NCBI RefSeq assembly: GCF_020551945.1
Contig: NZ_JAJBZH010000002.1
Location: forward strand, 372,001 to 436,000
DNA length: 64,000 nt
DNA from: Cellulosimicrobium marinum
GTDB taxonomy: Bacteria > Actinomycetota > Actinomycetes > Actinomycetales > Cellulomonadaceae
Direction of reading: 5' to 3'
Position numbers and translations under genes: made by a program. Shown piece after piece: positions 8,924 to 17,390 of this stretch. The notes below the pieces were generated by a model. It made no database searches. It saw only the letters and a list, made by a program, of their open reading frames with translations, and had not been told where the DNA came from. Every line of letters begins with the position of its first letter. Within the stretch, counting starts at the first letter, position 1.

Positions 8924-10303
8924 TCAGCGCACCGCGACGTCGACCCACACGAGACGGTGGTCGCTGCTCGGGAACGGGAACACGCCGGTCAGGCGCGAGA
9001 GCGGGTCGGCCTGCACGGGCCAGAACACCCCGGCGTCGCGCACGCGCAGGTCGCGCGAGGGCAGCACGTAGTCGGCGCGCAAGTTCCCCGGGGCGGTGTC
9101 CGCGAAGTCGGCGGTGTCGTACCGCGGGTCGCCGACGTGCGTCGCGTTCGCCCCGCCCTGCAGCGCGGCCGCCTCGACCCCGCCGCGCGACGACGGCCGC
9201 GGGTCGGTGATCGCGCGGTGGTCCAGGAGCTGGTCGATCGCGGCGTCGACGGAGTCCCCGTCGAGCGGGTCCGCGTTCTGGTCACCCACCACGACGAACG
9301 ACGCACCGGGTCGCAGACCGCCGCGGTGCCCCTCGTCGTCGTACACGTACCGGGACGTCTTCCCGGGCGTGACGTAGTCCGCCCAGAAGCGGATCTCGTC
9401 GTGGTTCCGCAGCCCGTTGCGGTCCTCCGGACCGTCGAACGTCGGCGGGGTGGGGTGCGACGCGAGCACGTGCACGGTCTCGCGGCCCACGCGCACGGGG
9501 ACGTCCCAGTGCGACTTGCTCGACAGCCGCACCACCTCCAGCTCCTCGGGCGTGAACCAGTCCGCGGGCTCGGGCGTCGTCGGGTCGTCGGGGAGCAGCG
9601 CGCCGGGCATGTCCTTCCACAGGAACTCCTGGAAGGTGCGGACGTCACGCGTGTCGATCGGGTACCGCGACAGCACGGCCATGCCGTACTGGCCCTCGAA
9701 CAGCCCGAACCCGAACGCGTCGTCCCCGCCGCCCACCGTCCCGTCGTCGTTGAGGTCGAACCCGCTCGGGATGCCGGTGTTCGACGGCGCGACGTACGCG
9801 TACCGGTACTCGATCGGCGTCGCCCCGCCCTGGGGGACCTCGAGGTAGTTCTCGCGGAACAGGTCGACGGCACGCCCGTCCGGGACGTAGTCGAACTCGT
9901 TGAGCAGCACCACGTCCGGGCGCGTGCGCTGCAGCACCTCCGCGATCGTCGCGGCCTGCGCGTCGTCGCCCGTCGACAGGTCGGCCTCCAGCTCGCCCGA
10001 CGCCGCGCGGTTGAGGCTCGCGTTGTACGTCGCCACGCGCAGCGTCTCGCCCCGTCCGTTCCCGTGGCCACCTCCATGCCCGTGGCCACCTCCGTGCCCA
10101 CGGCCGCGGTCGCCGTCGTGCCCTGTCCCGTGCCCCTTCCCGTTCCCGCGGTCGTCGTGCGCGACGGCGACCCCCGCCGTCGCGCCGACCGCGCCCAGGG
10201 CGAGGGTCGCCGCCAGTGCCGCCGCCAGGGCGGACCCGACGGCCGTGCGGGCCGGGCGGGGGAGGGTCGAGGTCGTGCGCTCGGTGCGTCGTCGTGCGGT
10301 CAC
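8924..10303 (-). CDS. Secreted endonuclease/exonuclease/phosphatase-fold enzyme
   Basis: A 459-residue exported member of the EEP fold (DNase I-like), acting on nucleic acid or phosphoesters outside the cell. GTG start at 10301-10303 follows GAGGAG at about 10310-10316. A signal peptide (residues about 15-45) is followed by a glycine-histidine linker (GHGGGHGHGGGHGNGRG) that could bind metal. The catalytic domain shows the metal and phosphate motifs: ATYNASLNRA, VVLLNEFDYV (Glu), VGDQNADPLDG (Asp, Asn) and SSDHRLVWVDV (Asp-His pair). An insertion LNDDGTVGGGDDAFGFG looks like a calcium-type Asp loop. DNA versus phospholipid substrate cannot be told apart here. Confidence 0.85.
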   Translation of the reverse strand: MTARRRTERTTSTLPRPARTAVGSALAAALAATLALGAVGATAGVAVAHDDRGNGKGHGTGHDGDRGRGHGGGHGHGGGHGNGRGETLRVATYNASLNRAASGELEADLSTGDDAQAATIAEVLQRTRPDVVLLNEFDYVPDGRAVDLFRENYLEVPQGGATPIEYRYAYVAPSNTGIPSGFDLNDDGTVGGGDDAFGFGLFEGQYGMAVLSRYPIDTRDVRTFQEFLWKDMPGALLPDDPTTPEPADWFTPEELEVVRLSSKSHWDVPVRVGRETVHVLASHPTPPTFDGPEDRNGLRNHDEIRFWADYVTPGKTSRYVYDDEGHRGGLRPGASFVVVGDQNADPLDGDSVDAAIDQLLDHRAITDPRPSSRGGVEAAALQGGANATHVGDPRYDTADFADTAPGNLRADYVLPSRDLRVRDAGVFWPVQADPLSRLTGVFPFPSSDHRLVWVDVAVR

Positions 10304-10412
10304 GGTGTGCTCCTCGTCGTCGGGGACGTCCGCTCCCAACCTAGGAGCGCCCTGTGCGGGAGGGAAGGGCCGGGAGGCGAACCTCCGGCGAACGGTGCGG
10401 TGACCGTCGAGC

Positions 10413-10470
10413 GCTGCACCTCGGGCCGAGCGATGCACTCCCCGGTGCAGCACTCGGCCCGGAGTGCAGC
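10413..10470. repeat. Nested imperfect palindrome upstream of VOC gene
   Basis: Outer arms GCTGCACCTCGGGCCGAG (10413-10430) and CTCGGCCCGGAGTGCAGC (10453-10470) match at 16 of 18 positions. An inner TGCAC/GGTGCA pair continues the hairpin. It sits between the divergent EEP gene and VOC gene and could be an operator or a leader hairpin. Confidence 0.55.
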
Positions 10471-10561
10471 TCTCGACGCCTGCGGCGGTGCCCTTGCGCG
10501 GCGTCCGCGACCAGACCGAGAGTGAAGGACGGGACCGCAGGCGCACCACCAGGAGGCGACC

Positions 10562-11395
10562 ATGACCGACGGCACCGCACGCACCTACCCGCACGGTGTC
10601 CCGAGCTGGGTCGACACCGAGCGCACCGACGTCGACGGCGCCGTCGCGTTCTACCGTGCCCTGTTCGGCTGGGAGACCGACGAGCGGGCGACCGGCGAGC
10701 CCGGGCGCCGGTACGTCGTCGGGACGCTCGGCGGGCAGGACGTCGCCGCGATCTGCTCGCCCGGCGTCCGGCCCGGCGACGGCACGCCGGCCTGGACCAC
10801 CTACGTCTCCGTCGACGACGTCGACTCCACGACCCGCGGCGTCGAGGACGTCGGCGGCACCGTCCTGGCGCACCCCACGACGCTCGGCACCCAGGGCCGT
10901 GTCGCGGTGGTGCGCGACCCCCACGGCGCCACCTGCGGACTCGTGCAGGCCGACGACGCGCGCGGCGCCCAGCGCGTCAACGAGCCCGGCACGTGGAACG
11001 TCAGCGTCCTCCACACCCCCGACCCGGAGCGCGCCCTGCACTTCTACGGACCGCTCCTCGGCTGGGAGGTCAGCCCGGACCTCGGCGCGGGCATGGTGCG
11101 CGTCCCCGGCTACGGCGACCACCTCGCCCGCACCGTCGACCCAGGGATCCACGAGCGCCAGGCGTTCGCACCGCCCGGCTTCGCGGACGTCGTCGCGGGG
11201 ATCGTGCCCGACGCCGGCCCCGCCCGCTTCACCGTGACGTTCGCCGTCGCGGACCGGGACGAGAGCGTCGCGCGCGCCCTCGCCGCCGGTGCCGTCGTCG
11301 TGTCGACCACGGAGGACGAGTGGACGCGCGACGCCGTCGTCCGCGACCCGCAGGGCGTCGAGCTCACCCTCTCCCAGTTTGCCCCGCAGGCCTGA
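10562..11395 (+). CDS. Two-domain VOC (glyoxalase-like) protein
   Basis: A 277-residue cytoplasmic protein with two tandem vicinal-oxygen-chelate domains: residues about 12-125 (PHGVPSWVDTERTDVDGAVA, then VAVVRDPHGATCGLV) and about 140-275 (NEPGTWNVSVLHTPDPERAL, then DAVVRDPQGVELTLSQ). The D-P-x-G turns end each domain as in the family. Proteins of this layout are annotated as glyoxalase or bleomycin-resistance-like, but the substrate is not known. ATG 10562 follows AGGAGGCGACC directly. It is probably transcribed alone, with the palindrome at 10413 in its leader. Confidence 0.87.
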   Translation: MTDGTARTYPHGVPSWVDTERTDVDGAVAFYRALFGWETDERATGEPGRRYVVGTLGGQDVAAICSPGVRPGDGTPAWTTYVSVDDVDSTTRGVEDVGGTVLAHPTTLGTQGRVAVVRDPHGATCGLVQADDARGAQRVNEPGTWNVSVLHTPDPERALHFYGPLLGWEVSPDLGAGMVRVPGYGDHLARTVDPGIHERQAFAPPGFADVVAGIVPDAGPARFTVTFAVADRDESVARALAAGAVVVSTTEDEWTRDAVVRDPQGVELTLSQFAPQA

Positions 11396-11459
11396 CCCGC
11401 CCCGGCCGGGCGGTCGGCCGCGCGGACGCGTTCGCGCGACGCCGCCGCCGTGCGCCAGG

Positions 11460-12863
11460 ATGAGCGCCGTGTTCGTCGTGACCCGCACCCCCCACGAGGT
11501 CCTCGTCTCGCGCCTGCGCGCCGCAGGAGTCGAGATCGGCATGATCGGCCCCGCCGACGACCGCGGCTGGCTCGTCGCCGACGTCGAGCCGCCCGAGCCC
11601 GCGGAGGGCGGCACGCGCCGCACCCCCGCCGACGTCGCCGCGGCGCTCGCCGCCGTCGACCGCGTCGCCGACGCCCCCTGGGTCGTCGCGCTCGACACCT
11701 GGACCGACGACCTGCCCGACGTCGTCGAAGGCCTCCTCGCCGCACGCACCGCACCCGGGGTCGAGCCCGTCGTCGCACGGTGGAGCCACCCCGTCTTCCA
11801 GGACACCACCGGCACCGCCCCGACCGCGCAGGACCGCCGCGACGTCCCCGACGCCGCCGACCTCGTCGACGACCCCGCCGACCTGCTCGCCGCCCTCGAC
11901 GCGCTGCTCGGCCTGCGCGACGACCCGGCCACCGCCACCGAGACGCTCCTCGCCCTCGACACCGTGGACAGGTTCCCCCAGGTGCTCGACGAGATCACCG
12001 TCCTCCCGGTCAACGACCCGCCCGCCCCCACCGCGGGCGTGCACGTCGCCCGCACCGACCCCGCCCTCGTCCGCGCGGCCCTGCGCCACGGCACCCGCTC
12101 CTGGGTGCGCGTCCCCGCCGAGCGCACGAGCGTCGTCGTGCACGAACGCCTCCCCGTGCCGCCCGACGCCGAACCCGGCGACGAGGCGGTCGCAGCCGTC
12201 GTCGCCGAGCACCGCGTACGGACGCGCCTCGCGGGCGCGCTGCGGGACGGCGAGGCCGTGCTCGGGCTCATGCGCTCCGGCGACGCCACCACCTGGACGC
12301 TCGCCGTCCCCGGGAACGACCAGCGGTTCGGCAACTGGGACACCGGCTGGACGTTCCTCGACGAGCAGGCCGGCCGGGACGGCGCCTACGACGCGCTCGT
12401 CCACGCGTTCGGCGAGCCCCTGCAGCCCGTGCGACTGCGCGCCCTGCTCGACGCCACGACCTGGGACGGTGACCCCGCCGCCGAGCTCGTCCACCAGCTC
12501 CGCCTCCCCGACGAGGCCCTCGAGGCCCTCGACGACCCCGACCGGTTCCGCCACGGCGCGCAGGAGGTCGTCGGGCTCGCCGACGGCGAGGGCCTCGCCC
12601 CCGCCGACCGCGCGGCGCTCGAGGCACGTGCCCCGCGTCGCACGGCAGGTCAGGTCGTGCGCGACGTCGCGCTCCTCCTCGCCGGGACCGCGCTCGCCCT
12701 GCTCGGGCTCGGCACGTTCCTCACCCAGGGCGGCCTCGTCGGCGTGGAGGGCGAACCCTGGTGGACGTTCCCCGTCGGGTTCGCAGGCGCCGTCCTCGCG
12801 TTCATCGGCGGGGGAGCGCTCCTCGCCGCGCGCGGCCGGCGCCGTCGGTTCGTCGACGGCTGA
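11460..12863 (+). CDS. Hypothetical protein with C-terminal membrane hairpin
   Basis: I do not recognise this 467-residue protein. It starts at ATG 11460, preceded by GCGCCAGG. The first 400 residues are soluble and acidic, with a possible alpha/beta start (FVVTRTPHEVLVSRLRAAGV) and a repeated GNDQRFGNWDTGWTFLDE segment. The C-terminus has two transmembrane segments (DVALLLAGTALALLGLGTFL and FAGAVLAFIGGGALLAARG) separated by a short loop with EGEPWWTF, then a basic RGRRRRF tail. The bulk therefore lies in the cytoplasm if the tail follows the positive-inside rule. It converges on the chitinase gene. Confidence 0.7.
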   Translation: MSAVFVVTRTPHEVLVSRLRAAGVEIGMIGPADDRGWLVADVEPPEPAEGGTRRTPADVAAALAAVDRVADAPWVVALDTWTDDLPDVVEGLLAARTAPGVEPVVARWSHPVFQDTTGTAPTAQDRRDVPDAADLVDDPADLLAALDALLGLRDDPATATETLLALDTVDRFPQVLDEITVLPVNDPPAPTAGVHVARTDPALVRAALRHGTRSWVRVPAERTSVVVHERLPVPPDAEPGDEAVAAVVAEHRVRTRLAGALRDGEAVLGLMRSGDATTWTLAVPGNDQRFGNWDTGWTFLDEQAGRDGAYDALVHAFGEPLQPVRLRALLDATTWDGDPAAELVHQLRLPDEALEALDDPDRFRHGAQEVVGLADGEGLAPADRAALEARAPRRTAGQVVRDVALLLAGTALALLGLGTFLTQGGLVGVEGEPWWTFPVGFAGAVLAFIGGGALLAARGRRRRFVDG

Positions 12864-12918
12864 ACCACCTCCCGAGGGCCGCCGAGCCGGCCCCCGCCGG
12901 GCACGGTCCCGGACACGG

Positions 12919-12956
12919 GCGAGGGCCCGGCGCGACACGTCGCACCAGGCCCTCGC
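12919..12956. terminator. Hairpin between convergent genes
   Basis: GCGAGGGCC (12919-12927) pairs with GGCCCTCGC (12948-12956) across a 20-base loop. It is the only strong stem in the spacer between the convergent hypothetical gene (ends 12863) and the chitinase gene (ends 12985). Confidence 0.5.
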
Positions 12957-12984
12957 GACACCCGCGACCAGCGCGGGAGCCGAC

Positions 12985-13947
12985 TCAGCAGGACAGGTTC
13001 GCACCCGTCGTCGTGCCGAGGATCTGCGTGAACCGCTGGAACGCGTTGATGCGCGACTGCACCTGCGCCGGGTTGCCCCCGTTGCACTCCAGCGTCCCGT
13101 TGATCGACCGGATGGTCTCGCCGAACCCGGCACCGTTCACGATCGCCTGGTGACCCGTCATCGTCCCCGGACCGGACTGCGTGTTCCAGTACCAGAGCGC
13201 CGTCTTCCACGCGACGGCCGGGTCCGTCTCCACCAGGTACGGGTTGTTCAGCAGGTCGATGCCCAGAGCGTCACCCGCCGCCTTGTAGTTGTAGTTCCAG
13301 CTCAGCTGGATCGGGCCCTTGCCGTAGTACGCGCTCTGGCCCGCCGGGCAGCCGTACGGCTGGTTCCGGTCGCAGTAGTGCGGGTAGTTCGCCGTGTTGA
13401 TCTCCTTCACGTACACCAGGCCACCCGTCTCGTGGTTGATGTTCGCCAGGAACGCCGCCGCCTCACGCTTCGCGACCTCCGGGCCGCCCGCGCTCGCGAA
13501 CTCCGGGTACGCCGACAGCGCCGCGACCAGACCGTCGTACGTGTAGAACGGGTTCCGGTTCGGGAACATCTGCTCGAACTGCGCACGGCTCACCACGAAG
13601 CTGCCGCTCACCGGCGGGTCGGTCGGCGGGTCCGTCGGCGTCGTCCCGCCACCGCACGCACCCTCGGAGCGCCACACGCCCCACTGACCGGTCGACCCGG
13701 GCGTCTCGCCCTGCGTCCACCAGCCGGCCTTCCAGTTCTGGCCACCGTGGGACACGACGGCGCCGCCCACGTACACGCTGCTCGCGCTCCACGCGGCCGC
13801 GCACGCCGCAGCCGCACGAGCCGGGGCAGCAGTCGTCACGGCGAGCGCCGCTGCCAGCGCCAGCACGATCGCCAGCAGTGTGGCGACAGGACGGGAGACA
13901 CGGGCCGGCAGGTGCGCGGCACGCGTCGTCTCAACGGGGGAGTGCAT
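12985..13947 (-). CDS. Secreted GH19 chitinase with N-terminal chitin-binding module
   Basis: A 320-residue secreted endochitinase cleaving beta-1,4-GlcNAc chains. ATG at 13945-13947 follows AAAGGTG. Signal peptide residues 1-45 end in APARAAA. A carbohydrate-binding module of the CBM5/12 type (residues about 47-95) shows YVGGAVVSHGGQNWKAGWWT and PGSTGQWGVWR with exposed tryptophans. A short TPTDPPTDPP linker leads to the GH19 domain (about 110-320), with the catalytic glutamate in LANINHETGGL and the family signature YYGKGPIQLSWNYNY. Cysteines are conserved. A paralogue lacking signal and binding module follows at 14535. Confidence 0.93.
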   Translation of the reverse strand: MHSPVETTRAAHLPARVSRPVATLLAIVLALAAALAVTTAAPARAAAACAAAWSASSVYVGGAVVSHGGQNWKAGWWTQGETPGSTGQWGVWRSEGACGGGTTPTDPPTDPPVSGSFVVSRAQFEQMFPNRNPFYTYDGLVAALSAYPEFASAGGPEVAKREAAAFLANINHETGGLVYVKEINTANYPHYCDRNQPYGCPAGQSAYYGKGPIQLSWNYNYKAAGDALGIDLLNNPYLVETDPAVAWKTALWYWNTQSGPGTMTGHQAIVNGAGFGETIRSINGTLECNGGNPAQVQSRINAFQRFTQILGTTTGANLSC

Positions 13948-14044
13948 CGGTGCACCTTTCGTCAGGATTCGGGTCACCCCGAGCCTGAGCCGCCCGCCCG
14001 CGATGGACAACCCCCGTACGGGGAACCCCTCACCCCGTACGGCC

Positions 14045-14125
14045 GGGGTAGAACCGTGGTCTGCCGAGGTAGAGCCGTGGTTGCGCGAGGTAGAACTGTG
14101 GTTGCGCGAAGTGGAACCGTGGTCG
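14045..14125. repeat. Four 21-bp tandem repeats (GAGGTAGAACCGTGGTTGCGC type)
   Basis: Units start at 14045, 14066, 14087 and 14108 and keep the core GTAGAACCGTGGT with a few changes. Related arrays occur at 31021, 40671 and 58275. Confidence 0.85.
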
Positions 14126-14165
14126 GGTCGGGTCGGGTCGGGTCGGGTCGGGTCGGGTCGGGTCG
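14121..14165. repeat. Nine tandem GGTCG pentamers
   Basis: Positions 14121-14165 are an uninterrupted run of GGTCG, a simple repeat prone to slippage. It joins the 21-bp array to the palindrome. Confidence 0.9.
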
Positions 14166-14169
14166 GGGC

Positions 14170-14270
14170 TGGTCGGGCGGCGGCCGTGCCGGGTCGACCA
14201 TCCGCGCCGCTCGTCCCTCGCGTCGCTCCCGCCAGACCCGCCACGACCCGGCACGGCCGCCGCCCGACCA
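14170..14270. repeat. 101-bp palindromic element, copy 1
   Basis: Perfect 27-bp arms (14170-14196 and 14244-14270, beginning TGGTCGGGCGGCGGCC) enclose 47 bp. The enclosed sequence, running from CATCCGCGCCGCTCG to GCCAGACCCGCCACGACC, is nearly identical to that of copy 2 at 58344-58440. There is no coding capacity. Confidence 0.85.
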
Positions 14271-14380
14271 ACCCCGGTGTCGCTGCCGCCAGACCCGCCA
14301 CGACCCGGCACGGACGCCGCCCGACCAACCCCGGTGTCGCTGCCGCCAGACCCGCCACGACCCGGTGTCGCTGCCGCCCA
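14231..14380. repeat. 57-bp tandem duplication, about 2.6 copies
   Basis: The segment starting GCCAGACCCGCCACGACC recurs at 14231, 14288 and 14345 (period 57). The third copy has an internal deletion. The unit includes the right arm of the palindrome, so the duplication postdates it. Confidence 0.85.
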
Positions 14381-14424
14381 TCCCGCGCGGGCGACGTCGA
14401 GCACGACCCTGCTCGCTGTCGATG

Positions 14425-14469
14425 ACGACGTTGCTGTCGTTCTCGCCGCGATAACGACAGCAAGGTCGT
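14425..14469. repeat. H1 hairpin copy c
   Basis: Arms 14425-14441 and 14453-14469 pair at 16 of 17 positions. The preceding bases (GACCCTGCTCGCTGTCGA at 14405-14422) match those before copy e at 39130, so the shared element is longer than the hairpin. It lies after the leaderless chitinase gene in that gene's direction. Confidence 0.7.
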
Positions 14470-14534
14470 GTTCGGCGCTGGCTCGGGCCGACGGCGCGGG
14501 GCGGGCGGTTGGGTGTCCGACGCCGGTCGGCGGG

Positions 14535-15170
14535 TCAGCAGGTGAGGTGGTCGCCGGTGGTGGTGCCGAGGATCTCGACGTAGCGGCGGAACAGGCGGAC
14601 GCGGTTGTTCATCTGGCGGGGGTTGCCGCCCTCGCACTCCAGGGGGCCGTTGATCGCGCGGATCGTCTCGGCGAAGCCGTGCTCGCCGACGATCGCGTCG
14701 TGGCACGTCATGGCGGCGGTGCCGGGCTGGGTGTTCCAGTACCAGAGCGCGGTCTGCCAGGCGACGGTCGGGTCGGTCTCGACGAGCTCGGGGTGCGTGA
14801 GCAGGTCGATGCCGAGGGCCTCGCCGGCGGCGCGGTAGTTGAAGTTCCAGCTGAGCTGGATGGGGCCCCGACCGTAGTAGGCGTCTTGGCCGGCGGGGCA
14901 CCCGTAGGGCTGCGACGGGTCGCAGTAGTGCGAGTAGTTGTCCGTGTTCACCTCGACGACGTGGACGAGCCCGTGCGTCTCGTGGCTGACGTTCGCGAGG
15001 AACGCCGCGGCCTCACGACGTGCGACCCGGTCGCCGCCGGTCGTCGCGAACGCCGGGTACGCGGCCGTCGCGGCGACGAGGCCGGCGTACGTGTAGAAGT
15101 CGTCCCGCTCGGGGAACATGGCCTCGAACTGCTGCTCGCTCACCACGAAGGCCGGGGTCGTCTCGCTCAT
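14535..15170 (-). CDS. GH19 chitinase catalytic domain without signal peptide
   Basis: A 211-residue protein that is almost entirely a GH19 domain, closely similar to residues 110-320 of the neighbouring secreted chitinase. It keeps the catalytic region LANVSHETHGL, the signature YYGRGPIQLSWNFNY and the terminal TTGDHLTC. ATG at 15168-15170 with AGGAGAGG upstream gives MSETTPAFVVSEQQFEAMFP, which has no hydrophobic signal. No alternative upstream start adds one. It probably arose by tandem duplication with loss of the export and binding modules. It may be released by lysis, exported by another route, or be a cytoplasmic/peptidoglycan-type hydrolase like phage endolysins of this fold. Confidence 0.88.
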   Translation of the reverse strand: MSETTPAFVVSEQQFEAMFPERDDFYTYAGLVAATAAYPAFATTGGDRVARREAAAFLANVSHETHGLVHVVEVNTDNYSHYCDPSQPYGCPAGQDAYYGRGPIQLSWNFNYRAAGEALGIDLLTHPELVETDPTVAWQTALWYWNTQPGTAAMTCHDAIVGEHGFAETIRAINGPLECEGGNPRQMNNRVRLFRRYVEILGTTTGDHLTC

Positions 15171-15360
15171 GGGTCGTCCACCTCTCCTCGACACGCCGCT
15201 GCGGTGCGGCGTCACCACCCTAGGCGGTTCGTCAGGAGGCCTGCGTAATGCGCCCGGATGCCACGGATCGCGCGTCGTGCGACTCTGCGAGCAACAAGGC
15301 CCACGAACGACGAGGCCGGCGAGCACCGTGAGCCGCGAGCAACCGGGAGGGCGCGTGGGC

Positions 15361-17361
15361 GTGGCACCACCCGACACCCAGGAGCTGCCGAAGCGCCGGG
15401 TGTACGTCATCTTCGGCGCGCTCATGCTCGCCATGCTGCTCGCCGCGCTCGACCAGACGATCGTCGCGACGGCGCTGCCGACGATCGTGTCCGACCTCGG
15501 CGGGGCGGAGCACCTGTCGTGGGTCGTCACGGCGTACATGCTCGCCTCGACCGCGACGACGGTCCTGTGGGGCAAGCTCGGCGACCTCGTCGGCCGCAAG
15601 CCGCTGTTCGTGGTGTGCATCCTCGTGTTCCTCGCGGGGTCGATGCTCGCGGGCACGTCGCAGACGATGGGGCAGCTCATCGCGTGGCGGGCCGTGCAGG
15701 GCGTCGGCGGCGGCGGGCTGATGGTGCTGGCGCAGGCGATCGTGGGCGACGTCGTCTCCCCGCGCGAGCGCGGCCGGTACCAGGGGTTCTTCGGTGCCGT
15801 GTTCGGCGTGTCCTCCGTCGCGGGGCCGCTGCTGGGCGGGTTCTTCGTCGACAACCTCGACTGGCGGTGGGTCTTCTACATCAACGTGCCGATCGGTGCC
15901 GTCGCGCTGGTGACGGTCCTCGCGGTGCTGCCGCGCATCGCCGCGACGAAGCACCCGCGCATCGACTACGCGGGGATCGTGCTGCTCGGCGTGATCGCGA
16001 CGTGCATCGTCCTCGTGACGAGCCTGGGCGGCACGACGTGGGGGTGGGGTTCCGTCCAGGTGTGGGGCCTGTCGGCGCTCGCGGTCCTCGCGCTCGTCGC
16101 GTTCGTGCTCGTGGAGCAGCGGGCGCCGGAGCCGGTGCTGCCGTTGCGCCTGTTCCGCAACCGCGTGTTCTCGACCGCGGCGGTCATCGGGTTCGCGGTG
16201 GGGTTCGCGATGTTCGGCGCGATCACCTACCTGCCGCTGTACCTGCAGCAGGTCAAGGGGTCGAGCCCGACGGCGTCCGGCCTGGAGATGACGCCGATGA
16301 TGCTGGGGCTGCTGCTGACGTCGATCGGTTCGGGGCAGATCATCTCCCGCACCGGCCGGTACAAGGTCTTCCCGATCCTCGGGACGGCGACCACGTCGGT
16401 GGGTCTCTACCTGCTCTCGCTCATGGGTCGCGACACGTCGACCCTCCAGGCGGGCCTGAGCATGTTCGTGCTGGGTCTCGGCCTGGGCATGGTCACGCAG
16501 GTGCTGGTCCTCGCGGTGCAGAACGCGGTGGAGTACCGCGACCTCGGGACGGGGACGTCGGGCGCCACGTTCTTCCGCACGATCGGCTCGTCCGTCGGCG
16601 TCGCGGTGTTCGGCACGATCTTCGCGAACCGTCTCGCGGCGAACCTGTTCGACGGCGTCCCGGCCGACGCGCAGGGCCCGTGCGGTCCCGAGGCGCTCGC
16701 CGCGTCGTCGAACACGCTGGCGCAGTGCCCGCCGGACGTGCAGGACTGGTTCCTCGACGCGTTCGCGGCCTCGCTCCAGACGGTGTTCGCGTGGGCGGTG
16801 CCGGTCGCCCTGCTCGCGTTCGTCCTCGCGTGGTTCCTGCCGGAGACCACGCTGCGCACGACGTCGCGCGACGCGCCGCAGCCCGACGCGGCCGAGGCCG
16901 CGGGCCACGCCGCGGGCGAGGCGTTCGCGCTGCCGTCGAGCCGCACGTCCCTGGAGGAGCTGCGCCTGGTCCTGTGGCGGCGTGTGGGTGCGCGCGACCC
17001 GCTGGCCGTCTACCGGCGGGTCGCGGGCGACGTCGGGCTCGACCCGGGCCAGGCGTGGATGCTCACGCGCGTGTCGCTCAAGCGGGCGCGGTCCGTCGGC
17101 ACCATGGCCGAACGGTCCGGCCGGCCGCGCGAGCGCGTGCTCGACGTCGCGCGCTCGCTCGCGGAGCGCGGGCTCGTCTCCCTGGACGACGACACGGTGA
17201 CGCCCACCGCCGCGGGGGACGACGTCGCCGAGGCGCTCCGGGCCGCCGAACGTTCCCGCCTCGCGCGGTACGTCGAGGGGTGGGAGCACGAGCCGGACGT
17301 CGACGAGGTCGTGCGGCGGCTCACCGACGACCTGCTGACGGACCCCGTGCACGACGCCTGA
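15361..17361 (+). CDS. DHA2 (EmrB/QacA) drug exporter with C-terminal winged helix
   Basis: A 666-residue major-facilitator exporter with 14 predicted membrane segments. MFS motif A is GKLGDLVGRK and the antiporter motif is VAGPLLGGFFVDNLDWRWVF. After the last helix (about residue 510) follows a cytoplasmic extension of 140 residues. Its end reads ARSVGTMAERSGRPRERVLD and ERGLVSLDDDTVTPTAAGDD, the helix-turn-helix and wing pattern of MarR-like domains. The start is GTG 15361 with GGGAGGG at 15345-15351; GTG 15355 is possible. The gene diverges from the leaderless chitinase. The substrate is unknown. The fused domain may sense drug or simply be structural. Confidence 0.87.
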   Translation: MAPPDTQELPKRRVYVIFGALMLAMLLAALDQTIVATALPTIVSDLGGAEHLSWVVTAYMLASTATTVLWGKLGDLVGRKPLFVVCILVFLAGSMLAGTSQTMGQLIAWRAVQGVGGGGLMVLAQAIVGDVVSPRERGRYQGFFGAVFGVSSVAGPLLGGFFVDNLDWRWVFYINVPIGAVALVTVLAVLPRIAATKHPRIDYAGIVLLGVIATCIVLVTSLGGTTWGWGSVQVWGLSALAVLALVAFVLVEQRAPEPVLPLRLFRNRVFSTAAVIGFAVGFAMFGAITYLPLYLQQVKGSSPTASGLEMTPMMLGLLLTSIGSGQIISRTGRYKVFPILGTATTSVGLYLLSLMGRDTSTLQAGLSMFVLGLGLGMVTQVLVLAVQNAVEYRDLGTGTSGATFFRTIGSSVGVAVFGTIFANRLAANLFDGVPADAQGPCGPEALAASSNTLAQCPPDVQDWFLDAFAASLQTVFAWAVPVALLAFVLAWFLPETTLRTTSRDAPQPDAAEAAGHAAGEAFALPSSRTSLEELRLVLWRRVGARDPLAVYRRVAGDVGLDPGQAWMLTRVSLKRARSVGTMAERSGRPRERVLDVARSLAERGLVSLDDDTVTPTAAGDDVAEALRAAERSRLARYVEGWEHEPDVDEVVRRLTDDLLTDPVHDA

Positions 17362-17390
17362 CGGCGACCTGTCAGGCGGACGCGGTCCCG

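Larger units (their letters stand above)
13948..14534. other. 587-bp repeat-filled spacer without a gene
   Basis: The stretch between the two chitinase genes holds no credible gene. From left to right it carries an array of four 21-bp repeats (14045-14125), nine GGTCG pentamers (14121-14165), a 27-bp-arm palindrome (14170-14270), a 57-bp tandem duplication (14231-14380) and an H1 hairpin (14425-14469). Open frames crossing it are low-complexity translations of these repeats. Confidence 0.85.

Noticed and set aside
14045-14380. Short CRISPR or phage attachment region
   Set aside because: No repeat-spacer pattern, integrase or tRNA gene is present; simple tandem and palindromic repeats explain it.
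13948-14534. Protein genes across the chitinase spacer
   Set aside because: Frames here translate the repeats themselves (for example RPDPTRPDPTRPDP) and have no start signal.
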